From contig CAIMVB010000152.1 in assembly GCA_903844785.1 (NCBI GenBank), positions 1 through 12,354 on the forward strand: a DNA stretch of 12,354 nucleotides. Reading direction: 5' to 3'. The stretch comes from an uncultured Rhodospirillales bacterium. Its GTDB lineage: Bacteria > Pseudomonadota > Alphaproteobacteria > Acetobacterales > Acetobacteraceae. The translations under genes were made by a program, and so were the position numbers. Positions 1-7,184 of this stretch are shown here, in pieces (position 1 is the stretch's first letter; the number at the start of each line of letters is the position of its first letter). The notes under the pieces are model-generated. The model was not told the DNA's origin, did not search any database, and was given only the letters and a program-made list of their open reading frames with translations.

Positions 1-624
1 CTCCGGCCAATCATGATTGGGCTCGAAGGACAGGGAATAGAAATGATTGGGCGTATCCACGCCACAGCCCGGATAGTCATTTTCATACCAGGTGCCGCCG
101 ACCGCATTATTCTTCTCGAAAATCGTGAAAGGCAGCCCTGCTTCCTGCAGTTTGATCGCCATCAGCAGGCCAGAAACACCAGCACCAATGATCCCGGTGC
201 GCAAACGCGCGCGGCTTTCCGCTGGCATAGCGCGACGCCATTGGACAGTTTTCGGATCCGGCGCATCTACCACCGTTTCCTCGCGGATCAGCGGCATATA
301 TTCTTCCGGCACCTCTGCGCCGACACCGACGGAAAGCATACGCCGCAGCAAATGTGCCGGCGGTTCGGGGGGCAGTGCGCGGCCGCTTTGCGCGTAATCC
401 AGCAGCACATCACGCAAGCGCGCGCGCAATTCCGCCCGCAGCGCATCAGGCGCCGCTTCGTGGAAATTCCATGGTCCCTTGATATGGGGGGCCAGGCGAT
501 CAAGCCATTCGGCCTCTCCGGTCAGATGCACCAGCACCATGAGCAAGGGCGCAATATCGCCGCCGGCCAGCGCCTCATCAAGCAATGCGGGGTTGGACAG
601 AAAGGTTTTCGGGTCAGGGATCAT
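1..624 (-). CDS. Flavin-containing monooxygenase / Baeyer-Villiger type, N-terminal 208 residues (partial)
   Basis: The frame is open from an ATG at 622-624 to the left edge, giving 208 residues with no stop; the C-terminal part is outside the window. Residues 147-152 (GAGVSG) form the FAD-binding dinucleotide motif. GGTWY at 176-180 followed by ENDYPGCGVD is the typical sequence of flavin monooxygenases and Baeyer-Villiger enzymes, which use FAD and NADPH to insert oxygen into ketones or aldehydes. About 140 residues precede the FAD motif, whereas most of the family begin almost at it. A leader of this size, containing LLMVLVHLTGEAEWL, is known from 4-hydroxyacetophenone monooxygenase, so this is probably a HAPMO-like enzyme. 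The diagnostic FxGxxxHxxxWP fingerprint would lie off the edge. No good ribosome site precedes the ATG, so the exact start is uncertain. It lies downstream of the glnA terminator and is probably a separate transcript. Confidence 0.85.
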   Translation of the reverse strand, partial: MIPDPKTFLSNPALLDEALAGGDIAPLLMVLVHLTGEAEWLDRLAPHIKGPWNFHEAAPDALRAELRARLRDVLLDYAQSGRALPPEPPAHLLRRMLSVGVGAEVPEEYMPLIREETVVDAPDPKTVQWRRAMPAESRARLRTGIIGAGVSGLLMAIKLQEAGLPFTIFEKNNAVGGTWYENDYPGCGVDTPNHFYSLSFEPNHDWPE

Positions 625-658
625 GGCGGATAGATGATCACGCCCGCCCCCCAAATGC

Positions 659-690
659 AAAAGGGCCCCGCGCATAACGCAGGGCCCCTT
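659..690 (-). terminator. Rho-independent terminator after glnA
   Basis: On the minus strand, beginning about 20 bases past the glnA stop, arms AAGGGGCCCTGCG and CGCGGGGCCCTT flank a short TTATG loop, with one bulged G and one T-G wobble. The second arm runs straight into TTTT. A GC-rich stem followed by a T run in the glnA direction is the classical intrinsic terminator. It separates glnA from the monooxygenase gene that starts at 624. Confidence 0.85.
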
Positions 691-711
691 CCCGTTCCGA
701 TCCAGTCAGGA

Positions 712-2151
712 TCAGACGGAGTAGTACATTTCGAACTCAACCGGGTGCGGGGTGTGTTCAAACTTATACACATCCGTCCACTTCAGTTCGATATAGCTTT
801 CGATCTGATCCTTGGAGAACACATCACCAGCCAGCAGGAAGTCATGATCGGCTTCGAGCGACTGCAGCGCTTCACGCAGCGAACCGCAAACGGTCGGGAT
901 GCCCTTCAGTTCTTCCGGCGGCAGGTCATACAGATCCTTATCCATGGCATCGCCCGGATGGATCTTGTTCTTGATGCCATCAATGCCGGCCATCAGCATG
1001 GCGGCGAAGGCGAGGTAGGGATTCGCACCCGGATCCGGGAAGCGCACTTCAACGCGCTTCGCCTTCGGGCTGGTCGCGTAGGGGATGCGGCAGGAAGCGG
1101 AACGGTTGCGCGCGGAATAGGCGAGCAGCACAGGCGCTTCAAAGCCCGGGATCAGCCGCTTGTAGGAATTGGTCAGCGGATTGGTGAAGGCATTCAGCGC
1201 CTTGGCGTGCTTGATGATGCCGCCAATGTAGTACAGCGCCATTTCCGACAGATCGGCATAGCCATTGCCGGCGAACATCGGCTTGCCAGCCTTCCAGATG
1301 GACTGGTGCACATGCATGCCCGAACCATTATCGCCATAGATCGGCTTCGGCATGAAGGTCGCCGTCTTGCCGTAGCTATGGGCAACATTGTGCACGCAGT
1401 ACTTGTAGATCTGCATATGGTCGGCCTGCTGCACCAGCGGGCCGAACTTCGTACCAAGTTCGTGCTGGGACTGCGCCACTTCGTGGTGGTGCTTTTCAAT
1501 CGCCAGGCCCATCTCACCCATGGTGGAGAGCATCTCGGCGCGCAGATCCTGTTCGCTATCCACGGGCGGCACCGGGAAATAGCCACCCTTAACAACCGGG
1601 CGGTGACCCATATTGCCTTCCGGATAGTCCTTCATATTGGCGCCGGGGCCTTCGATGCTGTCCAGCGAGTAATGGCCGAAATTGCCACCCGTGCCGAACT
1701 TCACGCTATCGAACACAAAGAATTCCGCTTCCGGGCCAAAGAAGGCCGTGTCGCCAAGGCCGGTGGACTTCAGATATTCTTCCGCCTTCTTCGCGGTGGA
1801 ACGCGGATCGCGGTTATAGCGCTGGCCGGTGGACGGCTCATAGATATCGCAGAACAGGATCATCTGCGGCTTGGCCGAGAAGGGGTCCATCACAGCGGTG
1901 GTCGCATCCGGCATCAGGATCATGTCGGATTCATTGATGGCCTTCCAGCCCGCGATGGAGGAACCATCAAACATGATCCCTTCTTCGAAGACTTCCGGCT
2001 CGATCGTGGAGACATGCTGGGCAGTGTGCTGCCACTTGCCGCGCGGATCCGTGAAACGGAAATCCACATATTCCACGCTATGTTCCTTGATCATCTCCAT
2101 CACCTTGGAGACGGCATTGCCACCCGCGGCGGCTGCTGGCTTCTTGGCCAT
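712..2151 (-). CDS. glnA: Glutamine synthetase type I (GSI-beta)
   Basis: 479 residues, slightly longer than the usual 468-472. It makes glutamine from glutamate, ammonia and ATP as a cytosolic dodecamer and is the main entry point of ammonia. Motifs in order: FDGSSIAGW at 61-69, the metal-site GPEAEFF at 139-145, [10 protein letters not shown] at 275-284, [10 protein letters not shown] at 348-357, and [14 protein letters not shown] at 367-380. The loop [11 protein letters not shown] contains Tyr408, the tyrosine adenylylated by GlnE in GSI-beta enzymes, so activity should be switched off by adenylylation. The N-terminus carries an extra Lys/Ala-rich stretch ([10 protein letters not shown]) before the conserved core. 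The ATG has an AGGA about 9 bases upstream. It is the second gene after glnB, 205 bases downstream of it on the same strand, and ends at a strong terminator. Confidence 0.98.
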   Translation of the reverse strand: MAKKPAAAAGGNAVSKVMEMIKEHSVEYVDFRFTDPRGKWQHTAQHVSTIEPEVFEEGIMFDGSSIAGWKAINESDMILMPDATTAVMDPFSAKPQMILFCDIYEPSTGQRYNRDPRSTAKKAEEYLKSTGLGDTAFFGPEAEFFVFDSVKFGTGGNFGHYSLDSIEGPGANMKDYPEGNMGHRPVVKGGYFPVPPVDSEQDLRAEMLSTMGEMGLAIEKHHHEVAQSQHELGTKFGPLVQQADHMQIYKYCVHNVAHSYGKTATFMPKPIYGDNGSGMHVHQSIWKAGKPMFAGNGYADLSEMALYYIGGIIKHAKALNAFTNPLTNSYKRLIPGFEAPVLLAYSARNRSASCRIPYATSPKAKRVEVRFPDPGANPYLAFAAMLMAGIDGIKNKIHPGDAMDKDLYDLPPEELKGIPTVCGSLREALQSLEADHDFLLAGDVFSKDQIESYIELKWTDVYKFEHTPHPVEFEMYYSV

Positions 2152-2320
2152 ACTCTGCGATCCTATTCCCTGCTAGCGAACCCCGAAAGAAAATGCCCCG
2201 AACCGCGATTTCGGTACCCCGCGGCTCAGTTCGGCACCGGCTGGCTGCCCTGCGGGGCACCCGGCCGGCTTGTTCTGGCACGGCACGGTCCGAAACCCCG
2301 CCGTTCCTCGCCCTAAAGCC

Positions 2321-2336
2321 CCCCCGCCGAAGGGGG
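2321..2336 (-). promoter_or_regulatory. G/C hairpin B downstream of glnB
   Basis: On the minus strand CCCCC, a six-base loop TTCGGC, then GGGGG (the G run continues for two more bases) followed by CTTTAGGG. The stem is strong but the following T run is only three bases, so it is a weak or partial terminator or an mRNA-stabilising element. It shares three C residues (2334-2336) with hairpin A, so the two cannot both form fully. Confidence 0.5.
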
Positions 2337-2349
2337 TTGGGCGCAACCC
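2334..2349 (-). promoter_or_regulatory. Hairpin A just after the glnB stop
   Basis: Minus-strand arms GGGTTG and CAACCC pair perfectly around the loop CGCC, beginning eight bases after the glnB stop codon. It overlaps hairpin B by three bases, so folding of one would disturb the other. Confidence 0.5.
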
Positions 2350-2356
2350 TTACGTC

Positions 2357-2731
<375 letters not shown>

Positions 2732-2735
2732 CTAA

Positions 2736-2752
2736 TGGCCGTGACACGGCCA
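2736..2752. promoter_or_regulatory. Perfect 17-base palindrome in the glnB leader
   Basis: TGGCCGTG and CACGGCCA are exact reverse complements around a single central A. It lies about 40 bases upstream of the glnB ATG. It could be a dimeric repressor operator or a hairpin in the glnB transcript. It does not match the NtrC consensus that I know. Confidence 0.45.
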
Positions 2753-2884
2753 CGCCTTCTCGCGCGGCATATGACATGCGTTGTGGGGGGGCGACAATCG
2801 CGCCGAGGCAAAAAAATCGCTTTTCTAGGCAAGGACGGCCTATTTTATGTTCAAAATGCCTATAATTTGACCACAACGAAAGGG

Positions 2885-2900
2885 TGGCTTGCTCCTTGCC
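2885..2900 (+). promoter_or_regulatory. Candidate sigma-54 (RpoN) -24/-12 promoter
   Basis: TGGCTTGCTCCTTGCC has the required GG-N10-GC spacing and matches TGGCACG-N4-TTGC at T, G, G, C, G and the whole TTGC element; the two mismatches are at the AC of the -24 box. Transcription would begin near 2911, about 64 bases before the aminotransferase ATG. No clear NtrC or other enhancer site was recognised upstream, so this remains a candidate. Confidence 0.4.
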
Positions 2901-2974
2901 GCATCCCACCCCATAAGCCCAACTCAAGGCTGGCGCGGACCGGCCATCGCATCTTTAGCATTCGGGCAAGGCAG

Positions 2975-4147
2975 ATGAAGCCGCAAAACGAACTCCTCTC
3001 CGGCATCGGCACCACGATCTTCACCGTCATGTCGGCGCTCGCCAATCAGCATGGCGCGGTCAATCTGGGGCAGGGTTTCCCCGATTATGATGGGCCGGCC
3101 GATGTCATCCACGCCGCCGCCGCGGCCCTGTTGGATGGCCGCAACCAATACCCGCCCATGAGCGGCGTTCCGGAACTCCGTCAGGCGGTGGCGCACCACA
3201 ATAGGCGCTTCTATGGGATTGAAGCCGATCCCAATACTGAAGTGGTGGTGACCTCTGGCGCCACTGAGGCGATTACCGCGTGCCTTATGGCGGTGCTCAA
3301 TCCCGGCGATGAATGCGTGCTGATTGAACCGCTTTATGATACTTATTTGCCCGTGGTGAGGCTGCTTGGCGCGGTGCCGAAGCTGGTGCGGCTCAGCCCG
3401 CCGGAATGGGCGCTGCCGCGCACGGAATTGGCCGCGGCTTTCGGCCCCAAGACCAAGGCGATTTTGTTGAATACGCCCATGAACCCAACCGGCAAGGTGT
3501 TCACGCCAGATGAACTCAGCTTCATTGCGGGCTTACTTGAACAGCATGATTGCTATGCCATTTGCGATGAGGTTTATGAACACCTGACCTTCGATGGTAT
3601 GAAGCATATCCCGCTGATGACACTGCCCGGTATGCGCCAGCGCTGCATGCGCGTTGGCAGTGCTGGCAAGACGTTTTCGCTGACGGGTTGGAAGATTGGC
3701 TATATCACCGCGGATCAGAGCCTCGCGCAAAATGTAACGAAAGCGCACCAAAACCTCACCTTTACCACCGCGCCCAACCTGCAACGTGGTGTGGCTGTGG
3801 GGCTGATGAAGGATGATGCCTATTTCAACGGGCTTTCCACGCATTTGCAGGCGAAGCGTGACAAGCTTGGCGCGGGGCTGGCGCGGCTAGGCTTTGATGT
3901 GCTGCCGGCCAAGGGTTCCTACTTCATTACCACGGATTTCCGTCCGCTTGGCTTCAATGGCGATGATGTCGCCTTTTGCCGCACGCTGACCGAAGAAGCG
4001 AAGGTCACTGCCATTCCGGTGACGGCGTTCTACGCCAGCGAAGATGCGCCTTCCCATTATGCGCGCTTTGCCTTCTGCAAGGGCGATGCCGTGATTGATG
4101 AAGCGCTGACGCGGATGGAAGCCTGGCTTGCAAAGCGGCGCGGCTGA
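2975..4147 (+). CDS. PLP-dependent aminotransferase, kynurenine / glutamine transaminase K / YbdL type
   Basis: 390 residues from the ATG at 2975, class I/II fold-type I aminotransferase. The N-terminus (GTTIFTVMSALA at 11-22, NLGQGFPDYDGP at 30-41) matches the family that includes E. coli YbdL (methionine aminotransferase) and the kynurenine/glutamine transaminase K enzymes. NTPMNPTGK at 166-174, CDEVY at 197-201, the PLP lysine Lys232 in SAGKTFSLTGWK, and Arg364 (ARFAF) for the substrate carboxylate are all present. I chose the start at 2975 because an AAGG lies just upstream and the family begins here; the frame stays open further upstream, but that would overlap glnB on the other strand and lacks family sequence. 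The gene is divergent from glnB and preceded by a sigma-54-like site, which suggests nitrogen control. The actual amino donor is not determined. Confidence 0.9.
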   Translation: MKPQNELLSGIGTTIFTVMSALANQHGAVNLGQGFPDYDGPADVIHAAAAALLDGRNQYPPMSGVPELRQAVAHHNRRFYGIEADPNTEVVVTSGATEAITACLMAVLNPGDECVLIEPLYDTYLPVVRLLGAVPKLVRLSPPEWALPRTELAAAFGPKTKAILLNTPMNPTGKVFTPDELSFIAGLLEQHDCYAICDEVYEHLTFDGMKHIPLMTLPGMRQRCMRVGSAGKTFSLTGWKIGYITADQSLAQNVTKAHQNLTFTTAPNLQRGVAVGLMKDDAYFNGLSTHLQAKRDKLGAGLARLGFDVLPAKGSYFITTDFRPLGFNGDDVAFCRTLTEEAKVTAIPVTAFYASEDAPSHYARFAFCKGDAVIDEALTRMEAWLAKRRG

Positions 4148-4152
4148 GGCAC

Positions 4153-4171
4153 TGCCGCAAGAGCCGCGGCA
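4153..4171. terminator. Hairpin between convergent genes
   Basis: TGCCGC and GCGGCA pair perfectly around a seven-base loop in the 25-base gap between the converging aminotransferase and hydrolase genes. It could act in both directions, but neither side is followed by a T run, so termination by it is uncertain. Confidence 0.35.
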
Positions 4172-4172
4172 C

Positions 4173-4937
4173 CTAATACGAAAGAAAATCCCGGAGCGCC
4201 GCCATAAAGCCTTCTGGATTTTCCGCATGCAGCCAATGGCCGGCGCGGGCGATGCTGACGAAGCCAATATTCGGAAATAGCGCGCGAAAACCCGCGTGAT
4301 CCTCGGCCCGGATATAGGGTGAAAGTGCGCCCGCCATGGCAAGTGCGGGGCCTTCAAAGCGCGCGCTGGGTGGGGGCGCGAAGGCCTCAATCTCCGGCAT
4401 GGCGGCGGCGATTTCGCTAAGGCCGATGCGCCAGCCTGGGTGTGCGGACTCAAAGCGCAGGTTCTGCAGCAGGAAGCTTCTAATGGGCGCTTCCGGCACT
4501 GCGCTCCGCAGTGCTTGATCCGCCTCCTGCCGCGTAAGGCCGGGGTGAAGGGGTAGCGCCTGCAAGGCCGCCACCACAGCGCGCAGGCTGGGCGGATAGG
4601 GGCGCGGGGCGATATCCGCCACGATCAGGCGTTCCACCAAATCCGGCCGCGTCAGCGCCAGCATCATCGCTGTTTTGCCGCCCATGGAATGGCCCAGCAC
4701 TATGGTGCGCCCAATGCCGATCGCTGCCATTGTTTCGGCAACGTCTGAAGCCTGGGCGGCGTAATCCATGCCTGCCGCATGGGGTGATGCGCCGTGATTG
4801 CGCAAATCCATGGCGATCACGCGGTAATGCTGCGACAGCGCCTTTTGCACACCGCCCCAATTGCGCGCGGAACCAAACAAGCCATGGAGCAGGATCAGCG
4901 CCGGTCCCTGCCCGGCTTCAATCATCTGAAGCTGCAT
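4173..4937 (-). CDS. Alpha/beta hydrolase, YbfF-type esterase
   Basis: 254 residues, close to the 254 of E. coli YbfF. HGLFGSARNW at 19-28 supplies the oxyanion region, DLRNHGAS at 44-51 is a family block, the nucleophile elbow GHSMGG at 82-87 gives Ser84, DIAPRPY at 108-114 holds the probable acid Asp108, and AGHWLHAENP near 232-241 gives His234. GPALAMAGALSPYI followed by the AGHW block follows the YbfF pattern closely. These enzymes hydrolyse short-chain esters or thioesters in the cytoplasm; the natural substrate is generally unknown. The ATG directly follows the stop of the transporter gene (TAG then ATG, no spacer), so translation is probably coupled and the two are co-transcribed. A functional link to the transporter is not established. 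Confidence 0.88.
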   Translation of the reverse strand: MQLQMIEAGQGPALILLHGLFGSARNWGGVQKALSQHYRVIAMDLRNHGASPHAAGMDYAAQASDVAETMAAIGIGRTIVLGHSMGGKTAMMLALTRPDLVERLIVADIAPRPYPPSLRAVVAALQALPLHPGLTRQEADQALRSAVPEAPIRSFLLQNLRFESAHPGWRIGLSEIAAAMPEIEAFAPPPSARFEGPALAMAGALSPYIRAEDHAGFRALFPNIGFVSIARAGHWLHAENPEGFMAALRDFLSY

Positions 4938-5795
4938 CTATTCCGCCGCTGCCAAAATCACCGAACCCACAATCAAGCCGCTGCCTACCATCATGTCCCA
5001 CCCAAAGGCTTCCCCAAGCCAGAGCGTGGAGACAAAAACACCAAAGGCCGGCACCAGCAGAAAGGCAACGGATGCCACCGCGCCAGGAAGGCGCCGCCCG
5101 ACTTCCACCACGCACCAGGTGCCAATGGGGGCGACGATGAGGCCAATATAGAGCATGAAGGGCCAGGATGCCGGGCCAATGCCGCCCGAGGGTTCCAGCA
5201 CCAAGGCAAAAGGCAGGATCACCAGCGCGCCGGTGGAAAAGGCCCAGGGCAACAGGTGGAACATCGGCGATTTGGCCGGAAAGCGCCGCGTCACAATAAT
5301 CGCGATGCTCCATAGCAGCGCTGCCAGGATCAGCATGGCATGGCCGATCACCTGATTCTGATCTGACCAATCCACCGCCCAGGGGCCGGCCAGTACAAGT
5401 ATGCCCGCAAGCCCAAGCAAGGCCGCCAGCCAGCGCCGCAGCGAGACTTTCTCCCCCATTACCAGCATCGACAGCGGAATGAGCCAATAGGTCACCACGG
5501 CGGAGATAATGGCGGTACGGCCCGCTTCCACCATCGCCACCGCCGCATGGGCGAGCACGAAAAAGCCACCCAGTTGCAAAAGCCCAACAGCAAAAACGGT
5601 GGGCAGGTCTTCACGCTTTGGGCGGTGGAACCGCCGCAGCACCAAAAGCAGCAGGGAAGCAACAAGTGTCGCCAGCGCAGCACGCCCAAAGCCGAACCAC
5701 ATGGGGCTTGCATCTGCCAAAGCCGCCTTGGTGATGGGCCAAGCACCGCCAAAGAGAAAAATGGCGATAACCAAAAGATGCAGCGATGATTTCAT
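4938..5795 (-). CDS. EamA/DMT-family inner-membrane transporter
   Basis: 285 residues, the normal length for a ten-helix drug/metabolite transporter. Hydrophobic segments fall at about 5-25, 33-54, 66-89, 94-113, 121-140, 148-168, 178-200, 211-231, 239-260 and 267-284. Both halves carry the EamA hallmark of a proline-containing helix ending in GE: IPLSMLVMGE at 106-115 and VPAFGVFVSTLWLGE at 248-262. The helix-2/3 loop is rich in Arg/Lys (RRFHRPKRED), consistent with a cytoplasmic face. Members export amino acids, purines or other metabolites, and the substrate cannot be read from sequence. It is the first gene of a two-gene unit with the hydrolase. Its ATG at 5793-5795 has only a weak ribosome site, and no convincing promoter was recognised in the upstream 110 bases. 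Confidence 0.9.
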   Translation of the reverse strand: MKSSLHLLVIAIFLFGGAWPITKAALADASPMWFGFGRAALATLVASLLLLVLRRFHRPKREDLPTVFAVGLLQLGGFFVLAHAAVAMVEAGRTAIISAVVTYWLIPLSMLVMGEKVSLRRWLAALLGLAGILVLAGPWAVDWSDQNQVIGHAMLILAALLWSIAIIVTRRFPAKSPMFHLLPWAFSTGALVILPFALVLEPSGGIGPASWPFMLYIGLIVAPIGTWCVVEVGRRLPGAVASVAFLLVPAFGVFVSTLWLGEAFGWDMMVGSGLIVGSVILAAAE

Positions 5796-5905
5796 CGCGT
5801 GATGGCGTACCCCCGAAAAGCCTCAATAAATGCCAAGTTTCGCCAAGCCAGCGAGTCCCGACCGCGCCATACAAGCCCATTCCAATGAAAAGGGGAAACT
5901 AATCA

Positions 5906-5921
5906 TGCCCCTTGGGGGGCA
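5906..5921 (-). terminator. Terminator-like hairpin closing the catabolic cluster
   Basis: Minus-strand arms TGCCCC and GGGGCA pair perfectly around CCAA, starting one base after the stop of the small membrane-protein frame. The downstream sequence (TGATTAGTTTCCCCTTTT) is T-rich but has no uninterrupted T tract right at the stem, so strength is uncertain. Its place before the DMT gene fits an operon end. Confidence 0.5.
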
Positions 5922-5922
5922 G

Positions 5923-6108
5923 TCAGCCATTTCCGGTCCAGCGCCGAGGCCCATGGCCGGGCAGAAAGCCGCGCCGCAGCAGCAACATGAGCGCGCCGGC
6001 GAGGAACAAGACGCCCGCCCCGGCCGTCAGTGCCCTGCCCGCCCCGCGTGGCTGCCGCCAGAGCAGCAAGCCACAGATGAAGGCTGAAATGAGCAGGAAA
6101 TAGAACAA
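5923..6108 (-). CDS. Small two-helix membrane protein, TTG start
   Basis: 61 residues with a TTG initiator and no recognised family. Residues 2-18 (FYFLLISAFICGLLLW) and about 25-45 (ALTAGAGVLFLAGALMLLL) are strongly hydrophobic and separated by the charged turn RQPRGAGR; the tail after RR at 46-47 is polar and ends in GPRRWTGNG. Third codon positions are GC-rich in the way real genes here are, and the frame begins nine bases after the stop of the quinone oxidoreductase gene, with AGGCG of that junction as a possible ribosome site. It ends just before a hairpin. This would be the last gene of the cluster. No ATG is available near its start. If it is not translated, 5796-6117 is a 322-base non-coding gap. 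Confidence 0.5.
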   Translation of the reverse strand: MFYFLLISAFICGLLLWRQPRGAGRALTAGAGVLFLAGALMLLLRRGFLPGHGPRRWTGNG

Positions 6109-6117
6109 GCAAGGCGC

Positions 6118-7122
6118 CTAATTCGCTACCTTCAGCATGATCTTGCCAATATGCGCGCTGCTTTCCATCAAACGATGCGCTGCCACCGCTTCCGTTAGCG
6201 GGAAGGTTTGGAAAATGCGCGGGCCCGCCTTGCCCGCTTCCAGTAAGGGCCAAACCTTGGCGGCAAGCGCTGCGGCGATGTCGCCCTTTTCGGCTGTTGT
6301 GCGCGGGCGCATGGTGCTGCCGGTGACCGTCAAGCGCTTGACCATGATAGGGCGCAGATCGGCTTCCGTCTTGAAGCCGCCGAGGAAGGCGATGATCACC
6401 AAGCGCCCATCGCGCGCTAGGCTTTTGAGGTTCCGCGCGAAGTAATCCGCGCCGACCATATCCAGGATCACATCCACGCCTTTGCCATCGGTCAGGCGCT
6501 TCACTTCTGCAGCGAAATCCTGGGTACGATAGTCAATCGCGGCATCGGCGCCCAATTCCAGGCAGGCGGCGCATTTGGCAGCACTTCCGGCAGTGGTAAT
6601 CACCCGCGCGCCGAAAGCCTTGGCCAATTGAATGGCCGTCACGCCGATGCCGGAAGTGCCGCCATGGATCAGCACGGTCTCGCCCGCCGCCAAGCGCCCA
6701 TGACCAAACAGATTGGCCCAGACGGTGAAATAAGTCTCTGGCAGCGCGGCGGCCTGCAGCGCGTCATAGCCCTTGGGCCAAGGTAGCGTCTGCGCTTCAG
6801 GTGCGGCGCAATATTCCGCATAGGCGCCACCATTGGTCAGCGCGCAAACCCGGTCCCCAACGCGGTAGCGCGTGACCGCTGGGCCAATCGCGACCACTTC
6901 GCCGGCGCATTCCAGTCCAAGAATTGGCGAAGCACCGGGCGGTGGCGGGTAGCTGCCTTCGCGCTGAGCCACATCCGGGCGATTGACGCCCGTGACCATG
7001 ACGCGGATCAGCACCTCATCCGCCGCGAATGCAGGGATGGAGGTTTGCGCGAGCGCCATGACCTCCGGCCCGCCGCCCTTGCCATGCTCAATGAAATTCA
7101 TGGTAGCGGGCAGGTTTGTCAT
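6118..7122 (-). CDS. Zinc-free MDR oxidoreductase, NAD(P)H:quinone oxidoreductase PIG3-like
   Basis: 334 residues. The N-terminal GroES-like part contains [34 protein letters not shown] (43-76), characteristic of the PIG3/quinone reductase branch of the medium-chain dehydrogenases. The cofactor site is HGGTSGIG at 153-160, the AxxGxxG-like loop of zeta-crystallin relatives that prefer NADPH. Zinc-ligand residues of alcohol dehydrogenases are absent. It probably reduces quinones or a conjugated carbonyl such as an enoyl compound in the cytosol. The ATG follows GAAAGG by about nine bases. It lies 62 bases downstream of the receptor gene and nine bases upstream of the small membrane protein, so it may join the catabolic operon, but a hairpin in the preceding gap could lower read-through. 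The true substrate is unknown. Confidence 0.88.
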   Translation of the reverse strand: MTNLPATMNFIEHGKGGGPEVMALAQTSIPAFAADEVLIRVMVTGVNRPDVAQREGSYPPPPGASPILGLECAGEVVAIGPAVTRYRVGDRVCALTNGGAYAEYCAAPEAQTLPWPKGYDALQAAALPETYFTVWANLFGHGRLAAGETVLIHGGTSGIGVTAIQLAKAFGARVITTAGSAAKCAACLELGADAAIDYRTQDFAAEVKRLTDGKGVDVILDMVGADYFARNLKSLARDGRLVIIAFLGGFKTEADLRPIMVKRLTVTGSTMRPRTTAEKGDIAAALAAKVWPLLEAGKAGPRIFQTFPLTEAVAAHRLMESSAHIGKIMLKVAN

Positions 7123-7153
7123 GGCTTTGGCCTTTCAGAGTTTAGGGAGGAAA

Positions 7154-7177
7154 CGGGCGGAGATTGAGCCCCGCCCG
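7154..7177 (-). terminator. Hairpin between receptor and oxidoreductase genes
   Basis: Seven-base arms CGGGCGG and CCGCCCG flank a ten-base loop; on the minus strand the stem is followed by TTTCCTCCC. The short T run makes it a possible attenuating terminator after the receptor gene, which would reduce expression of the oxidoreductase relative to the genes before it. Confidence 0.4.
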
Positions 7178-7184
7178 CACCAAA

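Larger units (their letters stand above)
2152..2356 (-). promoter_or_regulatory. Structured glnB-glnA intercistronic region
   Basis: These 205 bases between the glnB stop and glnA start hold no gene. In the transcript direction they begin with two hairpins that share bases (2334-2349 and 2321-2336, listed separately). A third, smaller hairpin has TGCCC/GGGCA arms at 2246-2259. A weak -24/-12-like string (GG-N10-GC) lies at 2277-2292 on the minus strand, but it matches the sigma-54 consensus poorly. In alphaproteobacteria glnA is commonly transcribed both with glnB and from its own nitrogen-controlled promoter. A spacer this long leaves room for that, but I cannot point to a convincing glnA promoter. 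Confidence 0.45.

Noticed and set aside
2277..2292. A sigma-54 promoter for glnA in the intercistronic region
   Set aside because: It has GG-N10-GC spacing but poor agreement at the remaining -24 and -12 bases, so it is mentioned only within the region entry.
634..2316. A 560-codon open frame on the plus strand opposite glnA
   Set aside because: It is antisense to an unmistakable glutamine synthetase gene, has no recognisable family sequence, and is the kind of open frame GC-rich coding DNA produces on the other strand.
2152..2356. A glutamine riboswitch (glnA or downstream-peptide motif) ahead of glnA
   Set aside because: Those motifs are known from cyanobacteria and marine metagenomes, and I could not match their conserved core here; the hairpins seen are simple stems.
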